Source of the DNA: Sepiola atlantica
Lineage: Eukaryota; Mollusca; Cephalopoda; Sepiida; Sepiolidae
DNA length: 64,000 nucleotides
NCBI GenBank assembly: GCA_963556195.1
Contig: OY744516.1
Location: forward strand, 28,916,183-28,980,182
Direction of reading: 5' to 3'
Shown here: piece after piece, positions 56,092 to 64,000 of the stretch
How positions within the stretch are numbered: position 1 is the first letter of the stretch
How the letters are laid out: the number at the start of each line of letters is the position of its first letter
Notes under the pieces: model-generated
Told to the model about the DNA's origin: nothing
Seen by the model: only the letters and a program-made list of their open reading frames with translations
Databases searched by the model: none
Made by a program: the position numbers and the translations under genes

Positions 56092-56458
56092 ATCTGTTCT
56101 ATTGTCATGATACTATCCTCCCAGGCATTACCTCCTCCTTTTTGTTTCCAATGGAGTAGTGCAATATCTTTTCTGTGGTCATCAGACATCATCTCACGGA
56201 TTACCTTCTCCCTTTTTTGTCATAATACAATCCTACTAGGAATTAACTCATATTCGTAGTGTAGTGTAGTATCTGTCCTGTTGTCATGATAACATGATCC
56301 CAGGTATTATCTCCTCCCTTTATTTGGGAAGAGGTAGTGTAGTATCTCTTCAGTTTTCATAACACCATCCTTTTAACCATTACCCCCTCCTTTGGGGATG
56401 TAGTGTAGTATCTGTTCTGTTTTTTTATCAGATCATTCTCCTAGGCATTACCTCATAC
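56092..56458 (+). repeat. Tandem micro-array made from U2-SINE ends
   Basis: About five units of 62-100 bp. Each has the U2 head piece GTAGTGTAGTATCTGTTCTG (starts near 56092, 56156 degraded, 56256, 56333, 56399), then TTGTCATGATA, then the SINE-body block CCTCCCAGGCATTACCTCCT ending TTTGGGGA-like. The middle of the SINE is missing in every unit. Confidence 0.75.
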
Positions 56459-57435
56459 ACAATCGGCTGTTCATTAGCAAACTCAACACTCACATGCGAC
56501 CGGAGGTGGAATATTATCCCTAGTATCGAATGCACTTGTAATAAGAGCATGGGAAGACTTAGCAAGTAGTATTATGTGTACTAGAACTGATACAAGTTAT
56601 TTATATTTATATCGTTGGTTGTATTTTCAATATTAATTCCCGTTCTTTGGTTCCTTTCCTCCTAATTCTTTCCTTGATTCTTTCTTTATATCTTCTTTCA
56701 TTCACAAGTGTACTTCTAATAATACTACCACTAATTATGTATCTTTTTGAGATTGACATATTTACATTTTATTCTGTAACCATTTCTCCCAATGCATTTC
56801 ACTTTCTCCTTTCACCCAATAAATGTATCCCTTCCCCCACGCATTTGCGTCTTTTATTCTAGCATGAGGTTGGGGAAATTTCACTTTTTATTTTCATTAC
56901 ACGGCCCCTTTTATCTCACAGATCATACTTATACAAGGGAATAGTGTGACCATTAAGGCGGGATATATCTCTTTCTACCGCCGCCTATAGCCTCTCAGAA
57001 CTTTTACTGTTGCCCGGAGATCAAGTTACTCCTCGCAGATATAAGATATGCTGAAACCTTATTCTGTGATTTCACACCAAACACCATTCCTTCTCCAATT
57101 GTGACGTAACAAGCACCAGACGGCTTTTTCAACCAGAGCTGAAACAAGTCGCTCTGTCACCGCTTCATTTTCAATAATGCCTCCACTCGTAATAAAATAC
57201 AATTTGCTGCAGTACTGAATTCGAAATTTCCGACCATAATAATGTATTTAAGATTGTTCTGACAAATTTATCTAAATTGTTTTTGTAGTCAAAATTCGCC
57301 CTCTCTAGTTCATTTAGAAGACATGTATGTCGATAGTATATCAAATACATCGTTGTTAGTATCAGTTAATTTAAGGGCAAATATCTTTTTTGAACCAATT
57401 AAATTCAGAAGCCTTTAGATTCTTAAAAACATTCA
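56459..57435. other. No gene seen
   Basis: Unique sequence; the 71-codon ORF (56647-56862) is T-rich with no domain I know. Confidence 0.5.
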
Positions 57436-57520
57436 ACAATTTGTGGGAGCTGCTATTTATGTACATAATATTCTAAAATTTTGAATATTATGTAAATAAA
57501 TAGCATCTCCCACAATTTGT
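57436..57520. repeat. 37-bp hairpin
   Basis: Arms 57436-57472 (ACAATTTGTGGGAGCTGCTA) and 57484-57520, nearly perfect complements with an 11-nt loop, ending in AATATT. Confidence 0.85.
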
Positions 57521-57545
57521 GTAATGTGTTTCCTGATCAAATACA

Positions 57546-57807
57546 TTTGAGGCACCCCAAAATGAGCAACGACTCAAAAGGACACATTTTTCCTGAACAA
57601 TGCTGGGTTTTTTTACTTCCGGTTACATTACAAACAAAACGATGCTCACATTTGTAACTTTGCCCTTCGTAAATAAATATCTGCGAAGGCAAAGTTACAA
57701 ATGTGCGTATTGTTTTGTTTATAATTTAACTAGAGATAAAAGCTAAACAAATGGTGTTACGGCAAACTGTGTAATTTTTGTCGTTGTTCATTTTGGGGTG
57801 CCTCAAA
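57546..57807. mobile_element. Foldback MITE
   Basis: Terminal inverted repeats of 28 bp (TTTGAGGCACCCCAAAATGA at the left, exact complement but one base at the right). Nested inside are arms 57631-57669 and 57683-57721 (CACATTTGTAACTTTGCC). It has no ORF. A clear target-site duplication is not visible. Confidence 0.8.
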
Positions 57808-58504
57808 TCTATTCCATCCATTTTTTCTAACTTACCATATTAACTTAAAATGGGGTATTGTCTTTTACTGCCTCTTTTACATTTTTCACTGAAAAAAATG
57901 TTTTCTCTAATACAAATTATGTAGTAGATGTTTTAGAAATTATCGTGCGATGCCCTCCATTATTTGATCTTCTACCGAATCTGCCAAGGTATTGATGTCA
58001 TTTTGAGGCTGTATGTTACTATTTAACTTCCCTTTATCAGTTTTCATAATAGTTTGATTGTTATTTTTCTCACTCAGAATTATCATACGAGTGAACACCC
58101 ATTGGCAACAATAGGTGGTGTTCCCTGGAGTCTGAGTAACAGCAAGTATCCCCAGATTTCCAACACTCTCCGCTACTGTCGATGACCATTACAAATCAAT
58201 TTGCGTTCTCACAGTTGCCATTTACCATAGTTTTCTCGCTGATAACAGAATTTTTTCTGAGGCCTGAGTGTCAATAAACTTCCTCGTGATTTCAGTACCT
58301 TTTGCGGGCATCCAGTAGAGGTCTAGATGTTGCGCTCCCTCCCCAGCCTTCCAATCATCCATAGCTCTGCATAAACATTTTATTTGGAACCAAATGATGT
58401 TGATGACATCAGGTTTTCTAGGACGTAGGTTAAATCATTGGATTTTTGTTATCTACTTTGGTAGTTTCAGTTCCATTGGTTTTGTGTAATTTTCTTTCTA
58501 TGTG
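57808..58504. other. No gene seen
   Basis: Unique DNA. Confidence 0.5.
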
Positions 58505-58558
<54 letters not shown>

Positions 58559-60400
58559 TACTTACTTGGAGTTCTCGCATAAGTGACTAGCGGTGATCTC
58601 TCACTGCTAAAACCGTTAGTTCCAACAAGTCTCCACATATTTCTAGTACTCTCTGTGTCCTTCCATTACCACTGTAACTTACTTGATATTCACACACCCG
58701 CTGTTTACCATCCTGTTCACGTTGAAAGTGCCTGTGACTTTCTCTGGAATTTTGAATGAGAATAAAGCTCCCTAGAATTCCAGTATTCCCCGTGCCCTTC
58801 CAGTTGATGTTTGGATGGTGCTATCCCTCCTCGATTTTTCCATCCTCTCAAACTCTCCAAAGCAACCAATATTGGTGCCATTACGTATTTGTTTTTTTGT
58901 TTTGTTTTGTGGAGAGGGGTAAGATGATAATATTTTTTTAATATATTTACCCAAACCGTTTTACTTTCCTTGAGTTCGTCTTAATTTTTTTGTGTCTATA
59001 CTTCGAGCTCTGCTTACGATGTGCAATTTTAATTCAACTTGTTTCTGTTACAGTAGTGTCACCTATAAGTGTGGGTTGGTCTCAGCGCTCTATGACTTTT
59101 TCTTATATCAGTTTTTTTCTACAATGTTGTGGTTTGTATGATTTTCTTCTTCCCTTTCATTCCAATTTCTCCCATAGTCTTTTTTCATGCTTTTGAACTG
59201 TTCCTAGTTCTCCCACAATTATTGGCATCATGGTTATTTCTTCCATGCTACAGCTCTTTTGCACGTTCTATATATTTACTTGGTTTTTCTGTGATCTGCA
59301 GCTTGAGTGTATGGACCGCTGGGACGAGAAAATCTACTTTTTGGCTTATTGTTTTCCTTCTTTGTATTTATTATAATGCCTGGTCTTCTTGTTTGAGAGT
59401 GTTTGTCCATTTGTATTTCAATGCTCCACGGGACTTTGTACATTTTATTTTCTAAATACTAATCTCATGTTTACAGTTAGCAATGTGTCCGTAGATTTAA
59501 AGGCGAGTCGCTTGCACGGTTCCCAGTGACCTATCTTCCCAATACACTCATGTTTATTTTATATTCCCGTTGGGCAAGCGTGCTTCATTCAATTATGATG
59601 TGGTTTACTGTTTCGTCTCTTCATCTACATTCACTGTTTTTCTGGGTTTTGTCTATCTCGGCAATTATGTAGTATGTTCTGATCACGTTGTTTTGTTATT
59701 CTGTTTTTCATTTTAGGTGCGTTTTTCCGTAATCGTGTATGTGTTTACTCGTGCGCAATCATTTTCCTCCGTTTTGTAAGTAATTATTTTAGCTGCTTCT
59801 CTTCTCATTCGTTTCGTTCGCTTTTCGTTGACGGTTTCGCTGCTCTCCGTATTGTTCACATTGATGGTGCTTTCAGCGGCGGCAATCAGCCTCTCTTTAT
59901 TTGTGTAATGTATTTTTCTAGTTCTTTTATCGGATTATCTACGTAATCCGTAATAATTACGAGCAATTATCTCCCATTCTTGTTTTTTCACATATAGTCA
60001 ATCAGTACCATCTTCCTGGTTCGTGTAGCAGAGTTACTGTCTTCTTATTTTGTCTTGTTTATGGAGTGTCTAGAATATCTACATACCCAAGTATTTAGTC
60101 CTTTTATTAGGTGTCTATGATATAATTTAGTTCCAGGGAGCTTTCTTGTATTTGTGAGGCTTTTCTTTCAATCATCTCTTTCATTTCCGTTAATTTAATG
60201 GTGTCCGTTCCGAGGATGTCCATGTGTTGAAAGTTACGCGTTTAGCACGTGCTCTCATCAACTTTCGAATGGGTAGTTCTATGTTTTCCGTTGTTTAGAG
60301 TTTTCCCTTCTCATTCGCAAGTAATGCAGACTTCCCCATGTCTACATATTCTAATTGTGCTTCTTTTTGCTCAGTTTTATTTTTGCCAATTATTAAAGAC
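58505..60400 (-). mobile_element. LINE family 2, copy 2, heavily decayed
   Basis: The stretch 59290-60360 follows 45050-46170 block by block: CTTCATTCAATTATGATGTG and TTTACTGTTTCGTCTCTTC match the knuckle region, and GGACCGCTGGGACGAGAAAA matches the endonuclease region (GGTCCGCTGGAACGGCAAAG). No frame longer than about 108 codons survives. 58505-58557 is a (ATT)n run, i.e. (AAT)n at the element's 3' end, which could be its tail. Confidence 0.7.
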
Positions 60401-60663
60401 ATCAATTTACATGAAGTAGTTTTATAATTATTTATGTATATATCATAAAATTAGATAGAACAAATATTTCATATATTAATATAACTGTGTGTAATTATAT
60501 TGAGAGTGAGCTCAAATTTTGCCGGAAAAGCGTACGTATATCCGAGTTTGAATAGCGTACACATGTAATAATAGTCATAATTGTGACCTTAAGATTTTAA
60601 CATGTGCTTTCTTATAATTACAAATTTTCCCATGATGCGCACACAGGCAGGAAACTGCAATGG
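60401..60663. other. No feature seen
   Basis: AT-rich unique DNA. Confidence 0.5.
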
Positions 60664-60673
60664 GAGAGAGAGC

Positions 60674-60716
<43 letters not shown>

Positions 60717-60781
60717 AAAGATAGAGAAAAATAGAGAAAGAGAGAGAAAGAGAGCGAAAGAGAGAAAGAAAAAGAGAGTGA
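60664..60781. repeat. (GA)n-rich tract
   Basis: GA repeats with GAAA interruptions; ORFs over it are artefacts. Confidence 0.92.
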
Positions 60782-60841
60782 GGGGAAATGCAAATTGAAC
60801 AGTGTCAACATTTTTGTTTACACTGTTCAATTCGCATTCCC
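60782..60841. repeat. Hairpin between (GA)n and (GT)n
   Basis: Arms AAATGCAAATTGAACAGTGT and ACACTGTTCAATTCGCATTC pair around the 14-nt loop CAACATTTTTGTTT. Confidence 0.85.
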
Positions 60842-60860
60842 GCACATGAAAAATATAGTT

Positions 60861-60862
<2 letters not shown>

Positions 60863-60957
<95 letters not shown>
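60863..60957. repeat. (GT)n(GC)n microsatellite
   Basis: About 43 GT units then GCGCGCG, a potential Z-DNA tract. Confidence 0.95.
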
Positions 60958-60958
<1 letters not shown>

Positions 60959-61221
60959 TCGAGCGTGCGTGCGTGCGTCACCGGCAACACCGTAGTTTGA
61001 CGAACGCATATGCAATCAAGCTAATGATACATAATAACAGCCACACGCGGCATTACCTGAAAATAGCTATGAACTATCTGCGAAGTCCTGGTCCCAAGGC
61101 TGAACTTTACATTGCCATTTTATTCTTAATTTTTATTTTTTCTAATAATATAAAACATTTTTCTATATTTATGGATATCCAGCGCGAACACAGTCACACA
61201 ATATTATTTAAAATCCCTCAT

Positions 61222-61224
<3 letters not shown>
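60958..61224. other. No feature seen
   Basis: Unique DNA between microsatellites. Confidence 0.5.

Positions 61225-61287
<63 letters not shown>
61225..61287. repeat. (TA)n microsatellite
   Basis: Pure TA run bordering a hammerhead inverted repeat. Confidence 0.95.
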
Positions 61288-61291
<4 letters not shown>

Positions 61292-61312
61292 TTTTATTCA
61301 TACAAACATTAT

Positions 61313-61377
61313 TGGTTACATATGTGCATACATGTTTCAGTTGTTCTCTCTCATAGAGAGTCAACTTCTTCAGACCA
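61313..61377 (-). ncRNA. Hammerhead ribozyme, intact core
   Basis: On the minus strand: TGGT, CTGAAGA, stem II GTTG/CAAC plus CTCTC/GAGAG with loop TAT-like, GAAA, palindrome ACATGT with A17, then TGCACATATGTAACCA; TGGT pairs ACCA as outer stem I. Confidence 0.72.
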
Positions 61378-61393
61378 AAATGAGGAATTCAAA

Positions 61394-61458
61394 TGGTCTG
61401 AAGAAGTTGACTCTCTATGGAAGAGTACAACAGAAATATGTATGCACATATGTAACCA
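61394..61458 (+). ncRNA. Hammerhead ribozyme, intact core
   Basis: Inverted twin: TGGT, CTGAAGA (61398-61404), stem II GTTG/CAAC plus CTCT/AGAG, GAAA (61433-61436), ATATGT stem III with A17, then the same TAACCA. The stem II loop differs from the twin. Confidence 0.7.
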
Positions 61459-61580
61459 ATAATGTTTGTATAAATAAAAAAAAGTATACTAAAAAACAGT
61501 TCTACTTGTTATTAAGCACTTTATATAAACACTGGAGTTTCAACGGATTAACATCTACAGAAAAAAATATAATACATCTA

Positions 61581-61582
<2 letters not shown>

Positions 61583-61636
<54 letters not shown>
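61583..61636. repeat. (TA)n microsatellite
   Basis: Pure TA run. Confidence 0.95.
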
Positions 61637-61639
<3 letters not shown>

Positions 61640-62338
61640 TACGTATTTATGTTTGAATATTTCTATGTACTGAATTCACTCCTAAACTTGTTAACCGATC
61701 ATTATGAATTTTGGAACACAGCTACTGTGCGCAAAGTGTAGTAATACGGGCTTATATATTAACTTATTTTAATGTTGTTTTATGCAAATAGAGAAAAAAA
61801 TGGATAGATAACTCCGATTTTTGTGAAGTTTTTACTAAAGGTATTAGTAAATTTTAGTTTCTTTGTAGTATTTTAAAGGGTTCTAGGGGGGGGATAATAT
61901 GGGCATAGCCTCCTGTTTGAAAATTCAAATGCATCAGATTTGTATTATATTGGCATAGTCATTGGACACTAATTTAGCCAGATTTCCTGAATTTTATTAT
62001 TTTTCTTAAGACCCCTTAATCTTAAGGCTTAAAAGTAATGATACTAAATTTTGCACAAAATTCATTACATGATTTTGATTCTAAAATATGTCTAAAATTT
62101 AACGCTTGAACTGAACAGAAAAAATTGAAATTAAGACATTTTTGCCTAATTGCTGTCTACTGTTTATGCATTAAATTTAATGCAAATCTGAAATATTGGA
62201 TTTTTTTAAATACCAGGTTATCCCGATATTATATCAGTTAATAAGTTTAGATAGTGAATCCTGTACATTGAAATATATAATTACATATACATACCTTAAA
62301 TCCTTTTAAAATACTCAGTAGAAAATTAAATGTGTAGT
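61637..62338. other. No gene seen
   Basis: AT-rich unique DNA with a G8 run near 61887. Confidence 0.5.
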
Positions 62339-62545
62339 CTATTTATTAATTGATGATTTATATTTACTGTCAAAATATCACAAAAATCGGAGGTATCTGA
62401 ATTTTCTACGAAGTGCTTTACCGCCCTTCTCCTTTTACATTAAACTAAAAATATCCCACATTACCCACTTTTACTCCTAGCATAAATATAAGTTAATTAG
62501 TTTAACATATAAACATATGAAAATATACGTGTACTTAACTTTATA
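62339..62545. repeat. Dispersed repeat family A, copy 3 (diverged)
   Basis: GGAGGTATCTGAATTTT, CATTACCCACTTTTACTCCT and TATACGTGTACTTAACTTTA align with 466-720 and 1211-1410, with several indels. Confidence 0.6.
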
Positions 62546-63135
62546 TAAATAACGGTCAACTGTCTAATTCACTTGGCATTTCGTATTGGGTTGATAAAGA
62601 TTCTTACACCCCAATGGTAAAAGGCAAAACTAAAAATTCTATACATTTAAGATATATTGAGCATGCTTCAAACAAAGTCTTGAAAAAATCCAGAAAATAC
62701 CAGAGGGATTTAATACACAATATAGGTATTTACAGTTATCTGTAATTAAGTGTGTTTTGCTATTTATTTCCAACAATAATAGCTTACAACAGAAGCATGT
62801 GTGTACATATATTAAAAAACGTCTTTTTAACTTTACTTGAACAAAAGAAATAGAAAAAATAGTTGCGAGCAATTTTAAACGAATGTGACTTAACTGTTGT
62901 ATGCGTTTCTAAATAAGGGACACAACTCTACTTTAATTTCGTATTTGGCTGATGAAAGTGCTGAAAACTGCTGAAAATTTCAATGCTGCAATGGGTAAAG
63001 AAGAATACTACATATTTAACATTATATCAACAACTGCTTCTAAAAGAGTACAAAAATAACGGACGAATGTAATAAACTGAAGAAGTGAGTTTCAGTCATC
63101 TGTAATTAATTTTATTTTTGTTATTTATGTCCTAC

Positions 63136-63138
<3 letters not shown>
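62546..63138. other. No gene seen
   Basis: AT-rich unique DNA. Confidence 0.5.

Positions 63139-63201
<63 letters not shown>
63139..63201. repeat. (TA)n microsatellite
   Basis: Pure TA run. Confidence 0.95.
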
Positions 63202-63203
<2 letters not shown>

Positions 63204-63576
63204 AGAGAATGCATAATGCAAATAAAAGTTTAAAAAATTACAAATTTTATTAATTCATCAAAAGTTCAAAGAAATGTATAATTTTATTATCCTTAACCCA
63301 TGTATTTTCAAAGAGAAAGTATGTTCATCAAAAGCCAAAAATCAGTAATGTATGTATTACTGGTAAACAACATAGCTTTGAAAATTTATATATATCGAGA
63401 AAAAACTTTTTGGTTGGCTAAAAGCATCGTAAATAAGGGTAAACAACACCCAATACAAAAGATGTTACAATAAAATGTGGAACTACTCAAATGCTAAAAT
63501 GTATTCCATAAAGTCCCAGTATTCCAAAAAGAAGGAATCAGATGAATCCGTATCGTCCGAATGAGTATATATCCAC
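63202..63576. other. No feature seen
   Basis: AT-rich unique DNA. Confidence 0.5.
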
Positions 63577-63577
63577 G

Positions 63578-63610
<33 letters not shown>

Positions 63611-63645
63611 ATGTGTGTGTGTATGTGTGTGTGTGTGTATGTGTG
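63577..63645. repeat. (TA)n(GT)n microsatellite
   Basis: TA run then GT run with two A interruptions. Confidence 0.95.
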
Positions 63646-63798
63646 CCCATGTGTAAAAATGCTTATCCGACAGAATGTACAAAAATATAAAATGGAACAA
63701 AAGAATAACCGAATATAAGACAAAATTTCACCACAAACAGTCCATGTGTGAAGAATCGATATTTCGCTTTCAGTTTATTGGAATATTCTTATAGTTGG

Positions 63799-63801
<3 letters not shown>

Positions 63802-63863
<62 letters not shown>
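63802..63863. repeat. (TA)n microsatellite
   Basis: Pure TA run. Confidence 0.95.
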
Positions 63864-63867
<4 letters not shown>

Positions 63868-63957
63868 ATGTATTGTATTAGTTTCTGTAAATGTAAATCC
63901 GTAGAAACTCAAGTGTTTATAAAAGGTGCTCAATACCAAGTAGAGCTGTTTATAAGT

Positions 63958-64000
63958 ATAAATTTTTATTTATACAAACATTATTGGTTACATATGTGCA
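63958..64000 (-). repeat. Outer end of a hammerhead repeat, cut by the window
   Basis: ATACAAACATTATTGGTTAC and ATATGTGCA match 61300-61328. The next bases of the family are the cleavage site and ribozyme core, so another hammerhead probably lies just beyond 64000. Confidence 0.6.

Larger units (their letters stand above)
61288..61482. mobile_element. Head-to-head hammerhead element (inverted repeat)
   Basis: Arms 61288-61377 and 61394-61482 are inverted copies (blocks ACATTATTGGTTACATATGT, GAGAGTCAACTTCTTCAGAC) separated by 16 bp. Each carries a full hammerhead. The outer end sequence recurs at 63958-64000, cut off by the window edge. Confidence 0.8.

Noticed and set aside
60865..61356. 163-codon ORF starting with a Cys-Val repeat
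   Set aside because: It is the (GT)n tract joined to a (TA)n tract, with no protein signature.
62948..62990. CTGATGA...GAAAA as a hammerhead
   Set aside because: Stem II is weak, and neither stem I nor a proper cleavage context can be drawn.
63750..63785. Minus-strand CTGAAAGCGAAATATCGAT as a hammerhead
   Set aside because: There is no room for stem II between the core halves.

Overview
The window is repeat-rich, AT-rich eukaryotic DNA with no recognisable host protein gene. It carries dozens of (TA)n arrays (some over 100 bp), several non-LTR retrotransposons, DNA transposons, SINEs built on tRNA-, 5S- and U2-like heads, and Penelope-like element (PLE) remains. This mix suits a mollusc, probably a cephalopod such as an octopus. 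That assignment is an inference from repeat style, not from a marker gene.

Layout: 1-2.0 kb holds a dispersed repeat and a U2-headed SINE. 4.4-4.9 kb holds a tRNA/hammerhead element inside (TA)n. 5.6-6.8 kb is a broken mariner. 8.0-11.5 kb is an antisense endonuclease-RT LINE, with sister copies at 30.1-33.7 kb (sense) and 46.9-48.1 kb (antisense, 5'-truncated). 13.8-14.7 kb has an orphan exon candidate and a terminal-inverted-repeat element filled with telomere-like repeats. 16.9-18.2 kb is a satellite array. 18.7 kb has a Helitron fragment. 19-26.7 kb alternates (TA)n with small hammerhead, foldback and MITE elements and a PLE scrap. 36.7-37.7, 40.5 and 43.1 kb hold more U2-SINEs. 45.0-46.6 and 58.5-60.4 kb are antisense LINEs of the restriction-like-endonuclease type. 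50.9-52.2 kb is a PLE C-terminus (RT end plus GIY-YIG) followed by a hammerhead. 54.5 kb is a 5S-derived element. 56.1 kb is a micro-array built from U2-SINE ends. 57.4-57.8 kb holds foldbacks.

The most interesting signal is a set of about eighteen hammerhead-ribozyme-like motifs (CTGANGA, stem II, GAAA, short mostly palindromic stem III), eleven with an unbroken catalytic core. Several sit within or beside (TA)n, three sit in head-to-head inverted repeats, and one lies just downstream of the PLE coding region. In four sequence families a tRNA-like B box is followed after a nearly constant 28-29 nt by the hammerhead core. That suggests a tRNA-headed, ribozyme-tailed retroelement design. PLE-associated hammerheads are established; the fixed-spacing tRNA-hammerhead module is what I would check first.

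The only hints of host function are one small exon-like ORF with good splice signals (13776-13981) and a few unique, GC-richer, CpG-containing stretches (about 3.6-4.2, 27.1-27.4 and 55.2-55.7 kb) that could be conserved non-coding elements in a gene desert or large intron.
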